Shown here: piece by piece, positions 47,956 to 59,443 of the stretch | How positions within the stretch are numbered: position 1 is the stretch's first letter | Layout: the number at the start of each line of letters is the position of its first letter | DNA from: Ceratodon purpureus | Taxonomy: Eukaryota > Streptophyta > Bryopsida > Pseudoditrichales > Ditrichaceae | Assembly: GCA_014871385.1 (NCBI GenBank) | Contig: CM026426.1 | Coordinates: forward strand, 41,519,779-41,583,778 | Direction: 5' to 3' | Length of the DNA: 64,000 nt | Position numbers and translations under genes: made by a program | Notes under the pieces: generated by a model | Told to the model about the DNA's origin: nothing | Database searches by the model: none | The model's input: only the letters and a program-made list of their open reading frames with translations

Positions 47956-48690
47956 GAAATTTTTGACTGTGAACTCAAAAACTTACAAATGTTGTTGTCG
48001 CTGTCATCAACCACGAGAACTACATGCTGTCAACACACCCTCCGCCATCACAAACGGCTAATTCCGACGTCCACGGCGTCGCAAGCAAGGTACGACCTAC
48101 CCTAAACCTCATCCCGAAACCCCAATTCCTAATTCAGGTACTCTCTCCAACCTATGTGGATGCCAGACCGCTGGCAGCGCTTGGGAAACCACTACAGCTA
48201 AACCCTAAATCTCTATTGCACAATGCGTGACCACCCACAACCCAAATCAAAAAACCTGATGAAGCCTTTGGAGGCCTCCACTGCTCTATCCTGGTTGGCA
48301 ACGCAACCGCGACAACTCTCTGACAGGAACCCATGAAGTTTAGAATGACCGTTGGCAGCATTTCGACATCAACACCTTCTGCACGTTGCATCTCAAAGGG
48401 AGAGCGACAACTCGATTTCGGTAGGTGGCCAAAGTGAGACAGTTTTGCAGGAATTCATAAAGCCGACCACCGCTGACACCCTTCTGCAATGCTCGGATTC
48501 CGTGCGTGAAGAGGCCCTGTTCTCGACCTGCGGGACTACAGGATCAGGGGGAGAGAAGCCTTCCTGCGCGACTACTGGCTGGACCCCCCGAACGCCGATT
48601 TGGCGACCTTTTGGCGACCTGTTGGCAGCATTGGTGCCAGCAGGTAAAGTGCACGGGCATGGCCAAATTTTCAGGCACAGATTCCGACCA

Positions 48691-48724
48691 AAGGCCCGTT
48701 GGAGACCCCAATCTTCCCCTAATG
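48691..48724 (-). repeat. Terminal inverted repeat, right
   Basis: Ends CTTCCCCTAATG, inverse match of 37790-37823. The inner flank (GCAGGTAAAGTGCACGGGCA and on) is shared with the MITE at 61108-61505. Confidence 0.85.
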
Positions 48725-50457
48725 CACCTTGTCTTCCATGCTCCTTCATGTCCTCCACCTACAATTCATTGTTTTTGTACCCATATCATTGCTGAAATTT
48801 TAATTTCTCGCTGCATTTGGAGGCCAAATGAAGCCCAAATCCTTTTTTTTTATTATATTTTTGGTCTATGTATTAGATGTGGAAGTGTATGTATGTCATT
48901 AATGGTATATTCTTGTTTGATTGCGGTGATTCTTAGACTTTTAATCAAATCTTAAAATAAAACATTGTTTCCATAACAATTTGCACAACCATGAAGAATA
49001 CAATAACCATTAAAGTCTTATGTTTACATTCATTCATCTTGTACAAATGGCAATGAAAAGAAAGAGAGAAGGGCTGAAAGTTTCTAGATTTATTGGATTG
49101 GCCCGGCTTCTTGGCCCGAAGGCCATTACAAATGGGAAAATCGGCCCCGTTCTAATCTTATCATAATGGGGACTTGAGGCCGGCCCCAACACAAAAATGG
49201 GCTAGAATTTCAAACAACTGGCCCCAAAGAAACTTGGCCCGGCCTCAAGATGTAAATCGGCCCTAACTAAACTTGCGGGAGAACCTTGGAAGGGCCTTTG
49301 CAAAACCTCTCAACTTGCAGTGGGAGGGGTTCCATGGGAGGGGTTCCTTGACCAAATTTGGGTTGTAGAACTAGAACTTGGAAAAAAAGAACTCTAAAAA
49401 TAGACTGTAGAACCTTGAATTTGTGATTTTAGGGTTCTACATGTAGAAGATGAATAATGTTCTACATGCTAAAAAAAGGTTCTCTGGGGCGTTCGATGGG
49501 TATTACTTAGTGTGTTCCAACTTCTACTTTTGGGTCAGCCGCTGCTCGTAGCTTGCTGCGGGATGACATGTATCTCTCTTCAATAGTGGACCCAGGGTTT
49601 TGGAGCTGGGTCTTGAAGGGTTGACTAGTTAGAGGGGCTGGATGTGTGGGCGGGCTCTTTTTGCACCCATTATTCCAAAGGTGGTTCCATCATCGACCAT
49701 GGACAATTTTTTGTGACAAATACAATGAATGGTGTTTGCCGCACTACCCAACAGAGAGGATATGCTGAATGGATTTTTTCATTTTAATGTAGTGCATTTG
49801 TGGCTGTAGTGCAATTTGTAATGCTCCGCACAATGTCGTATTGTGCTACATGGTATGAGGCAACTCCAAATTTGTGAGTCCTACTAGGTCTAATTTGAGT
49901 TTTAGATAACAATTTGTCCAACAAATCATTAGAGAAAATTTGAGGTCCTAGGATGTCCACATCCGAAATTAGAATATCCGGATTTTGTCAAAATAAAAAT
50001 TGCCAAGAAATTCCACATGCACTATGCCATGGTGGAGTATAAGGCGGTGACATCAGATTTTCAATGGGTGGGAGCCAATCGCGGATGGTGGTCCTGTATA
50101 TTGCTAGATAGTGAAAAGATAATCGAGTGTCCTTGTTGGGAGTGGGGTGTACCTCGGTTTTGGGGCCTTGGCTGTCCTTGGTGGCAACACCCACACACGT
50201 GTTGAAGCCGCGTAGTGGACGTCCTTGTTGGCAACACCATCACACGTGCTGGAAATTCGGGACAGGTAGTGGCACCGGCATTCGATGAACCTTGATGTGA
50301 CCATAGATGGTCAACGGTGATTTTGGGTGGGAAATGTGGGATGATTGGTTGTTTGAGTTTAGGAAGAATCAGCTTGCAACTGTTGCTGTGATGTTGTTGC
50401 TAGTGAGGAACAGTGTTGAAATTCTTTGAATCGAAAGTTCTTGAGGTAGTTGGAAGT
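48725..50457. other. AT-rich intergenic DNA, no gene seen
   Basis: Stops in all frames. A block at 49100-49260 is studded with GGCCC/GGCCGGCC-like words. The 250 bp before copy B contain two TTGGCAACACC-type sites. Confidence 0.4.
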
Positions 50458-51925
50458 ATGGAGAACCGCCGACCAACTTCGCAGGTTGCTGCAGTTGTTC
50501 TGCACAGCACTCACAACGCCGATGGGGAATGGATTCCAACGAGGTATGAGCGGATGTCATGGGTGAGGCTGAATCCTGGGAGTATTGGGGCTTGGGCTAG
50601 AGATGCGCGACGCCATGTCGGCGATGGCATGAGAGGAACCTACAAGGCCCAGATAAGGGATTTTAAATTCAAGGTAGATCATCGCAAGGTTGTCATCAAC
50701 AAGCCGGAACTGCAGTCCGTGTTGGTGAGGCATGCCTACTACAGGCATCAGGTGCTACTGGATCCACAGATTACCGGGATCGGGTTCCATGCAATTGTGA
50801 GTCACGACTAACTCTGAGCTAACCATCAATTTTCTCATGTGGCCATCACTTTATGATGAGGAGTCGTTAATTTTGTGGTTTGCTTTGGGTGTTGGGAACA
50901 ATTTTATACCAGTCGTATTTTGAAGATTGGGTCGACCCTGATTCCATATTGGGAGTGATCTTGGTTGTGCACAGCGATGTTGGTGAGGCAACTCGCAATG
51001 GGCGGTCGTATAAGGAGCTGCTTGATGTTGGCATCTTTTTCTCTAATCTTGTCTATGTTCCACCTACGCCAGGGCTTTTGTATGGATCAGTCGAGCCATT
51101 GCTATTGCCATCATTCAGTGATCCGGAGTGGCCTCTCCCAGATAGGCATACTAGTGAGGCTTTCAGAGCTAAACTGTATGTTAACTTTCAGTCTGTAACA
51201 AAGTCCACCACTGGGAGCCGTATGGGCCACCTCTAGTGGTTTCTTCCTCTACATGTCTTCGTAGATCTTTTTGCTGCAGCTCAAGACAGTATGAGACGAA
51301 CATCCACGTTGTATATCGTGGAGAATCCCTCGGAAGAAGTGTTCACATCTTTGATGGATCCGGGTTGGCAAACCAAAGTGGTATTTGGTAAGGATATTGT
51401 GCAGTGCACGATATCCTTACCTTCTGTAACCTTCAAGTGTGTTGCCACTGTTGTCATCGTTGCCATTGTTGCCACTGTTGCCGTTGTTGCCATTGTAATG
51501 TCATTTCTGCATGCTATGGCCGAAGCTCTCTTGTGTGAAGCTCTCATATGTGTTTATTGCACAGGTACCACGTTGGAAGATCAATGTTGTAGTCCAACTT
51601 TAAATACGGGAGGGAGCGTCTGGCGCAAGATGGTGTAATTTGGGAACAAATTGACCAAGTGCGGGAAGAAGACATGGTGGTGCTTCCTTGTTTTTTAAAG
51701 GGTCTGCCAGTGGCACTGTTTGAAGTTGGTCAAGGGTGGCCGTTGTCACATATTTGTTGAGAGGTTGCTATCACCTTGGGCGACGTGGCTCTAGAGGAAT
51801 TCCACTTTGTGCTCAAGCGAGACGAGAATCCACACGTCAAGGTGAACCGCAGACACGAAGGTTCCAACACTGTATCACAAGTTCTACTACCGTGGACTTT
51901 TGAGATAGTAGCACTTACCAGCTAG
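50458..51925 (+). pseudogene. Unknown protein family, copy B (two introns)
   Basis: Exons 50458-50796, 50913-51436 and 51565-51925 join in phase, giving 407 codons from MENRRPTSQVAAVVLHST. Three nonsense codons occur: TAG at 51234 (copy A reads Gln there, HHQWF), TAG at 51590 and TGA at 51758 (copy A reads Arg). No frameshift. Intron 1 is 116 nt; intron 2 (128 nt) contains a GTTGCCANT microsatellite. The protein looks soluble, with no signal peptide or membrane segment. Similar to copy A along its whole length, roughly 40% identity by eye. It lies outside the recognised transposon boundaries, in opposite orientation to copy A. No known domain recognised. Confidence 0.6.
51437..51564 (+). repeat. 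GTTGCCANT microsatellite within intron 2 of copy B
   Basis: About six 9-base units (GTTGCCACT, GTTGCCATT, GTTGCCGTT) at 51440-51498, inside an intron bounded by GTGTGT and GCACAG. Confidence 0.7.
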
Positions 51926-52600
51926 TTTAGAGCTTAGAGTGGCTAGTGCCGCAGGTGTATTTTGAAGTAGACACCTTGTAAACACGCAAGGCAGTTAAAC
52001 GGATGTAGACTTGGAAAGGTAGTTTTGTATACACCTCAAGCTGAATAGGAACTATGGCTCAGCAATGGTTGAATTCTAGCTTAATGGTCGAGGTTTCATA
52101 AATACACGTTTGTTTTCTACCCAAATATCCATGTTTCAATTTGTATATTCCTTATTAGCTTATTTGTACCATTCTCAATGTTCACAAAAATGTGCGATCA
52201 GTGTTCACACAAATTCTAAAAATACCAGATCACCCCAACACAGTTAACCAAACCTCAATATTTTCTTCATTGGTGACATATATTACGATGTAATGTGTAA
52301 AACCAAAAAGCACAACCCTAAAGTTGGCCTTGGCTTACGGAACAAAACACAACACATGGAATCACAACCCAAGTTGTAAGAGCAACTCATGGTGACATGG
52401 AATATAAGGAGCGAGGGTCTCACTTCCCAACCCACATGACCCTAAATCACAACTACAACCTTGACCATGACCAACTACCATAAATCACAACCAACTGTAG
52501 AGGCAACTCAATTGGCTATAGAGCACAAAGAGTGAGGGTTTCACTCTCCAACTCTACACCTCTTAAGTCACAACCACAACTTAATTTTGGCCAACAACAT
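51926..52600. other. AT-rich DNA with an imperfect tandem duplication
   Basis: No gene. Two diverged copies of about 120 bp (near 52363-52485 and 52486-52600) share GCAACTCA, GAGGGT(C/T)TCACT, CCAAC and CACAACTACAAC-like words. It may be the outer part of the gypsy LTR-like region to the right. Confidence 0.4.
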
Positions 52601-54660
52601 TCAACCAACAATAGAATTACCAAAACCAAATAACATAAACAAAAATACACACAACAAAATTCAAGTCATTCACAATTCAAACAAATGCCAAGGCTTCCGA
52701 ATGGAAAAAAATTACTTACCATGTGCAAACATGCACAATTACAGCATGAACGTCTATCCCCAGTAATGGGATAACACCACACTCAAGGAAAACAAAATAA
52801 AAAATAAAATAAAAAATAAAACAAAGCAACAACAACCAAATGCAGCCTCGGCTTCTTCAATCAACAGCCAGCCAGCAGGCACCTGCCCAGCCTTCCTTCA
52901 CCGTCCCAATCTCCCACAATTTGTCTCGAGATTGACCAACAACCAAAAAAAAAAATTAAAAGAAATAGAAAAAAACAACCAACCAACCGGCCACCACCCC
53001 CGGCAGCAGCCTCTCAAGCACCAAGTCTTCGACACTGCCGAGCAGATTCCACCTCGAACCAACTCCTTGAACCAGAGCAACTGCTCACATCATTGCAGCC
53101 TCCTCAGACCACATGCAACTCCTTCGGCCAGCCTTCGGCCTCCCATCAACTCGAATCCCAAGCTCACCAAGCGAACTCCACCAGCAGCCTCGGAATTGGA
53201 ACAACCAAAATAAAATAGAACAAACTAACCTCCAGCTGAATCCTCGATTCAGTCCACCAGCTCCCCACAAACAAGCTCCCGAGCCTCCATTCAACGAACC
53301 ACATTTCCGCGGCTCCTCACACCGAGCAACTGCCCCCGAGATCCTTCCCCGATTGCAGCAGCGGCACTCGCCCTTCAGACCCGGCTTCCAATCGAAAATC
53401 TTCCGGCTAAGTCACCTGATCCTTGCAGCTTTCAACCAGGCACCGCACCAAGCAACCAGTAAACGAGATAAAGGACCACCAACAAGCAAAATCAAAAACA
53501 AAAGTCACCGCAGCTCTTGCTGCAATCACCACCGGCACTCAACCCTTCGGCCAAATCTCCCACCAACCTTCCTTCTCAAATTTCCACCCAGCCTTCTCAC
53601 ACAGCAAACCCCCGTCCTCTTGAGCTCTTTGTCTTTCGCTGCAGCTGCTTGACACCGCTGCCCTTTGCTTCGAGAGCACCCAGCTTCCACCAGCGACTTC
53701 AAGAAGAAATTAAAAAAATTTGAACTCCACCGAGCCCTCGACTGCTCACGGTCTCCCTTCCCTTCGACTGTCCAGCAGCCTTCTCACCACCGCTGAATCC
53801 CAACCGAGCCAGCAATCTCTCTACTCTCAAAACTCCAACTAATCTAATTCTCACGCTCTCAAAACTAACACACACCACAATGCAAAGAGAGAGAGAGTTC
53901 TTCCACACACTCCTACGGCTACATGCACCACAGCTTCTCCCCTAACCTAACCCCCTCTAACCTAACTTTTCTCATCTACTAAGTCTCCAACCTCCATCCA
54001 TGCACATGCGCATGGCCCCAATTTCCCCTACCTAATCTATCTTTTTCCACCTCTTGACTTCGACTTCTCTAGTTAAGGAGAACTAGGATCCTCATCGGAT
54101 CAAGTCTCGTTTCCCTAACTAATTTTTTTGCTTCCCCAATAGCTCATCTTGGTTGCGCGCCCCGTCCATGAATCGTGGCGGCTGCATAAATGCAGCCGCT
54201 TGAGATCTTTAATTTTTGAGAATTAAAAATAAAATAAGGAATAGAAAATAAAAATTGGGATAATGAAAAAATAAGAATAAGAAAAGGAAGTAAAGGAACA
54301 ACGGAAATAAGATCTTAAGGAAAATTGGAAAAATAAAAACATAAAAATTAAAAGAAGAATTGAAATTTAAGGGGAGAAGAAAAATAAAAGATAAAGGAAA
54401 ATTAAAATAAAAATAGAAAATAGAAAATAGAAAATAGAAAATAGGAAATAGAAAATAGAAAATAGAAAATAGAAAATAGAAAATAGAAAATAGAAAATAG
54501 AAAAAAGAAAATAGAAAATAGAAAATAGAAAATAGAAAATAGAAAATAGAAAATAGAAAATAGAAAATAAAGAATTGAAGACTAGGGGTTTTAGAGGAAA
54601 TTAGTAAAAATAGAATGATTAATATTTACGAGTCTAACTAATATAACTTAGGTCAATTAT
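52601..54660 (-). repeat. Gypsy 3' noncoding / LTR-like block
   Basis: Lies downstream of the minus-strand gypsy polyprotein. In reverse complement it contains CCGATGAGGATCCTAG followed by CTAGAGAAGTCG (54062-54100) and TAAATATTAATCATTCTATT (about 54611-54632), the same anchors and order as 6390-6860. ORFs across 52900-53720 are Ser/Pro/Thr-rich and have no recognised homology. LTR ends were not delimited. Confidence 0.45.
54411..54569. repeat. Heptanucleotide microsatellite (GAAAATA)n
   Basis: About 22 copies of GAAAATA, with single-base variants (one GAAAAAA-type and one GGAAATA-type unit), inside a longer A-rich tract 54215-54600. Confidence 0.95.
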
Positions 54661-55149
54661 AATCTAAAAAATGCAAATTCCTATTAAAACAAGGGATTTT
54701 GAGATAAAAATAGGAAAGTGAGCAATTTAGATGCTCACATATGGCGACCATCTGGGCGGACTCGCTAGAGGAAAGTGAACGTAGAATATCTCTTGCTCCC
54801 TATATAAATCAGAACAGTAGAAGTGCTATATGTTATGTTAAACTAAGTTCTCCCTGGTCAGAGCCAGTTTGCTCCTACAACCAAAAAAGATTTCAAAACC
54901 ACCTTCCGTCTTCATCGGAGTGATTTTGGACTACAAACAAGGAAAGAAATTTCACTCAAGTGAAATATAAAAAATAAGAGATATAAAAATCTATAAGCTA
55001 CAAGTTAATAATTAAGTCATCATGGTAGTGCCATCAAGGCACTAGTAGCCTGCTAAAGAATTTAGACCAAAATAATTAGTGGATAAATGCACCAATCACA
55101 AGGATAGTTTAAATTCTTTCTTGGGCTAATGTCACGAAGTAAGGTGAGC

Positions 55150-56870
55150 TACATTGATGGAACACCCTATCATATCTTCTACTCCTTGTATCTACTTCCT
55201 GATGTACGTGTCGGGAACAATTGCCCATCTAATGTCTCCAACTGGACTGCATTGGTGGTAAAAATCTCAGTTACACGGTATGGGCCTAACCATAAGGCAT
55301 CGAATTTTTCTGGGAAGTCTAACTTCCTAGCATCTTCAAGCATCACCAACATTCCAGAGAGTAGCCTCCGCTTCTTGTGGTACTTATCAAATACCATTTT
55401 GCGATGCCTCTGAATCACCTCAATGTGCTAAGCACTCTGTCTACAATCCTCATCCAACTTCTCCAAGCGCTCCAAACGACGAACCAAAGACTCCTTGTCT
55501 GTGAGTCTACTATCAAGCGCAATTCGAAGTGATGGCACTTCGAACTCAATGGAAAGGACGGCCTCTACTCCATAAACTAAGGAAAATGGAGTAGCCTGAG
55601 TAGTGACCTTGAAAGTAGTCCTATAGGCCCACAAAGCTGCTGGCAGCTTGTCATCCCAATCATGCTTGGAGTCTAAAACGGATTTCCTCAAGATTGTGGC
55701 CAAAGTCTGATTGACTCTCTCTATATTCCCATTAGTCTGAGGGTGGTAAGGTGTGGTCTTCCGGTGATCAATCTGGAACCGATGGGTGATCTCTGCCACT
55801 ACCTTGCCTAGAAAATGTTGACCTCTATCACTAACAAGGATTTTGGGGCAACCAAACCGAGCAATCACTTGCTCAAACAAGAAGATAGCGGCATTCTTCT
55901 TGTTGTTATCCTTCACAGCCTTAGCCTCGGCCCACTTAGTGAGATACTTAGTGGCCACGATGATATGTTTCATCTCCCTACTAGAGTGGGGATGAATCTC
56001 TCCAATATAATCAATCCCCCACTTCTCAAAAGGGACTAATGGACGAGAGACATGTAATGGAAGTTGCATGTGGAGCTTGTTACGGGCATAGTGTTGGCAT
56101 GCATCACAACGCTTAGCATAATCATGACAATCACGGAACAAGGTGGGCCAATAATACCCAGCTCGTAGCACTTTTTGGCCCATCAAGGTGCTAGAAAAAT
56201 GTCCACCACAAGCACTGTCATGGCAAGCAAAGAGAATAGCTGGGATCTCTGAAGGCTCTACACATCTCCGTAAAATTTCATCTACACCACGGCGATACAA
56301 GCGTTCACCGATCAAGGCAAAGTGGCGGCTGTTAATCAGCACCTTCCTTCTATCATGCTTGTTCAAGGTGTCTGGCAACTTCTGAGTTTTAAGAAACTCT
56401 GCAATATTCTGGTAGCAAATGGGAGTGACAGAGGCAAGAAACAAGTTCTCATCTACTAAACTATCATCAATAGCCGTGGTACTAGGCTCCCCCTCTAGTC
56501 TAGACAAATGGTCAGCCCTCAGTTGCTTCTTGCCAGGCTTGTACAAAACCTTGTAGTCAAATTCCTCCAACAATAGCACCCATCGTGCAAGCCGTCCACT
56601 CAACTCCGCCTTGTTCACTAAATACTTGATGGCCATGTGATCTATATAGAATACTACATTGTTCAACAACAAGTAGTGGCGGAATTTCTTCACAGAGAAG
56701 ACCATAGCCAAACATTCACGCTCTGTCGTGGTGTAATTTCTCTCTGCGGGGTTCAGCTGCCTACTAGCAAAAGCAATGGGGTAATCTTTACCCTCATCTC
56801 CACAAGCTTGGCACAAGGCACTACTTACCGCAATGGTGGAAGCATCACAGTAAACATGAAATGGTAACTC
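55150..56870 (-). pseudogene. gypsy RNase H and integrase
   Basis: Minus strand. RNase H: FHVYCDASTIAVSSAL, then TTTERECLAMVFSVKKFRHY and FYIDHMAIKYLVNK, with the acidic residues in place. Integrase: zinc-binding HDSACGGHFS with RCDACQ; catalytic WGIDYIGEIH, KILVSDRGQHFLG and NGNIERVNQTLATIL (D, D, E). The C-terminal part LDFPEKFDALWLGPYRV follows an in-frame TAG at about 55427 (SA, stop, HIEVIQRHR). A second TAG at 56871 separates this ORF from the reverse transcriptase. Together these proteins would remove template RNA and insert the cDNA. Confidence 0.9.
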
Positions 56871-57908
56871 CTAGTTTGGAGGCTTCAAGACATGATAGGT
56901 ACTAAGGCAAGTTTTGAGAGTGTCAAAAGCCTGTTGAAACTCTGGAGTCCACTCATACTTGACTGCCTTTTGTTGCAATTGGCTAATGGGGAGAGAAATG
57001 CTAGCATAATCAAGGATCAACTCCCGATACCATCCAACATGTCCCAAGGTTCTCTGAATTCCCTTGACATCGGTAGGTGGAGTTAATTTTGTTATCACCT
57101 TAACCTTCTCTAGATCTGGCTCCCTACCAGCCTTTGATACCACATAGTCTAGCAAAACACCCCTAAGGACTGCGAGGAAGATCTTGTCTGGATTAAGGGC
57201 AATGCGGGCCTTCCTACACCGTTTGAAGCTTTCACGGACACAAGGCAAATGGGAGACCTTTGAAGACTGAGTGCTAAAGTCATCAATGAATATGGTCATT
57301 GGTGTGTGCAATAAATCCGAGAAGGCATGAGTCATGGCCTTTTGGAACGCAGAGGGTGCATTGCACAAACCAAAAGGCATTACCACATAAATGAAAGTGC
57401 CCCAAAGAGTGGTAAAAGCAGTCTTGTGGTAATCATTAGGGTGAATGGAGATTTGGTTGTAACCAGAGTAACCATCCATAAAGGTATAGAGTTCATGGCC
57501 AGCTACCTCCTCTAAGATGGTATTTATGAAAGGTAGGGGGAAATGGTCTTTCTGAGTAGCTTGGTTCAACTTCCTATAGTCTATGCACACCCGAAATTTC
57601 CCATTCTTCTTCTTCACAATCACCATTGGTGAAACCCAATCTGTGATCTCAACTGGCTTGATGAAGCCAGCTTGGAGAAGTTTCTCCAATTCACCCTTGA
57701 CTATGAGCTGGAGTTGAGGATTCATCCTACGCTCCTTTTGACGAATAGGTAAATCACCAGGAACAAGGGGAATTCTATGTTGTACTACTTCTGGAGGAAT
57801 GCCCTTCATTTCCTTATAGGACCAAGCAAAAATGTCTCTATACTCCATCACCAAGGCTTTGTATGATTCTAACTCCTCTGAAGTAAGTTGAGCCCCTACC
57901 TTAATCAT
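56871..57908 (-). pseudogene. gypsy reverse transcriptase
   Basis: About 345 codons on the minus strand. Motifs: ISPMVIV-like (DWVSPMVIVKKKNGKFRVC), YRKLNQATQKDHFPLPF, FMDGYSGYNQI, MPFGLCNAPSAFQKAM, and TIFIDDF at the catalytic site (IDD in place of the usual VDD). The thumb ends LGHVGWYRELILDYA. It stops at TAG 56871-56873 (PPN, stop, ELPFHVYCDAS), where related elements usually have Trp, so TGG-to-TAG is likely. The frame shifts by one base against the upstream ORF at 57905-57908. Confidence 0.9.
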
Positions 57909-58333
57909 CTTAGGTTCTTCTCCATCAAAGAAACATCAAGCTCTTGCCAATCCTTTGGATTGACATGTGGTTGTTCAGTCGGGCTCTTGTAACAATCATT
58001 TGGAACAGGTGGATAGATGGGTAAGTCCTCTCCTACATAAATCCCAAAAGAAGTTGACCTAAAATGTAGAGGAGCCAGCAATGCTTCCTCATCTAGAAAG
58101 ATGTCCTTATCTGACAATTGAGTAACATCAAGCGTGACTCCATAGACATCCTCACATCGAATGTCATCTACTAAAGCAGCTAGATTGATCTCATCACAGG
58201 GCTCGTAGTCAATCTCTTCCATGAAAAAGGCATCCATTAGAGTCTCTGACTCTGAGATAGGATGATCCGCTAACCACGTAGTAAACTCTCCATCATCTTC
58301 CCATTCATAGAGCCCAGGGCCTAAGCAAGTCAA
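57905..58333 (-). pseudogene. gypsy pol linker between protease and RT
   Basis: An acidic 142-codon stretch (LYEWEDDGEFTTWLADHPIS ... SFGIYVGEDLPIYPPVPNDC) typical of the spacer before the reverse transcriptase in long plant gypsy polyproteins. It is in the same frame as the protease ORF, from which two stops (TGA, TAA at 58355-58366) separate it. Confidence 0.65.
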
Positions 58334-58363
58334 AGGAGCGGAGATTTCTTCTTTTTAGACTAC

Positions 58364-59443
58364 TCAAGAGGCAAATTTAACCCCCTTGATAGTTTTCCTA
58401 GTCATACGTGGGACTTGGTCCTCATCACTAGAAGATGACTCAAACTTTGAGATCATTGTTGGGAAGCAAGGTTGGATGTACACTCTAGTTGGGCTAGCCT
58501 CTGGGTCATAGATAATATGAGGTTTATCACCACCCCAATTTACCATAGCATTTGATGCTCTCAACCAAGGTCTACCAAGAAGCAAGGAAAACGAGTTCTT
58601 GTTTGTGTGCATTTTCAAAACGTGGAAGGTCATGGTGTACACTTCTCCTCCCATACTCATCTTACATCCCGTAATCTGTCCAACAAGGGCTTCCGGGGTT
58701 TGATTGGCCATGTTAATCACATAAGGTGAAGGCTCTATGATTTGAAGACCTAACTGTTCCATCGTATGTAATGGCATGATGTTAACACCACTGCCACCAT
58801 CCACTAACACCTTAGGCAACACCTTGTCTACAATGGTGGCTTCAATTTCCATTGCCTTAACCTCACAAGCCTTGGACATGGGTCTATGAAAAATGCTAAC
58901 TCTAGCAGCCACTTGAGGTCTCTTCCTTAACCTCCTAGTCATGGGAATTTTCTTCTTCAAAACCTTCTTTGCAGAAGGGGCCAATTGAAGAAGTTGGGCA
59001 ATGGAGATGTTTGCTTTCATGCTATGTAAATCCGCCCAAAGATCATAAGGTTTGAAGACTGGGGGTGCTACCTCACTATCACGAAATTTGTCTCCCTCTG
59101 GAATAGATGGCCCTTGCCACGTGGAGGTAAGAGGAACTTCTGGAGGAGGCTCTTCCTCATCATCAGAGGAACAAAACTTTATAATAATCAAAGGAGTCAG
59201 AGGGGCTGCTTCATTCACCTTCTTTGTGGACCTTGTCACCTTGTGAATGACATCATCCAACTCAGAAAAATGTGGTGAACCTTCCGATTTCTCTGAGCTC
59301 TCTGGCTCCTCTACTGGCTCCAAGACTCTACGAGCTCTAGTCAAAACCGCATTGGATGGTAAAGACAAATGTGCTACTTGATGGGCTATGACTGGCTCAT
59401 GAGAGACAAAATAGGCTTGGAAAGAGTTCACACTTGGTGGCAC
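58364..59443 (-). pseudogene. gypsy aspartic protease region
   Basis: The retropepsin core is KVLVDGGSGVNIMPLHTMEQ with the flap/second-half signature LLLGRPWLRASNA. The catalytic triad reads DGG in place of the common DSG/DTG, a variant seen in plant gypsy elements. It would process the polyprotein. The start overlaps the end of gag by 16 nt in another frame, either a frameshift mutation or a programmed shift. Confidence 0.85.

Larger units (their letters stand above)
37790..48724. mobile_element. 10.9-kb TIR transposon of unassigned family
   Basis: The ends are inverted repeats: 31 of 34 terminal bases match between 37790-37823 and the complement of 48691-48724, both starting CATTAGGG and including TGGGGTCTCCAACGGGCC. 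The subterminal 100-200 bp also match the two ends of the MITEs at 1758-2208 and 61108-61505 in the right order. Cargo: a DDE-type transposase gene (38717-41810), a GC-rich minisatellite, a coiled-coil/RING-like pseudogene (43563-45240) and an antisense unknown gene (46788-47955). No clear target duplication flanks it. This would be the formerly autonomous member of the MITE family. Confidence 0.75.

Noticed and set aside
38717-51925. TAG used as a Gln codon (alternative genetic code)
   Set aside because: The intact hAT gene ends with TAG at a sensible position, the GRAS gene has no internal TAG, and internal TGA codons also occur; methylation-driven decay explains both.
52932-53723. Ser/Pro-rich plus-strand ORFs
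   Set aside because: They lie in the LTR-like block antisense to the gypsy element and show no recognisable domain.
54411-54569. CRISPR-like or telomeric repeat
   Set aside because: A simple heptanucleotide microsatellite with no spacers; the unit is not a known plant telomere repeat and the context is a retroelement.
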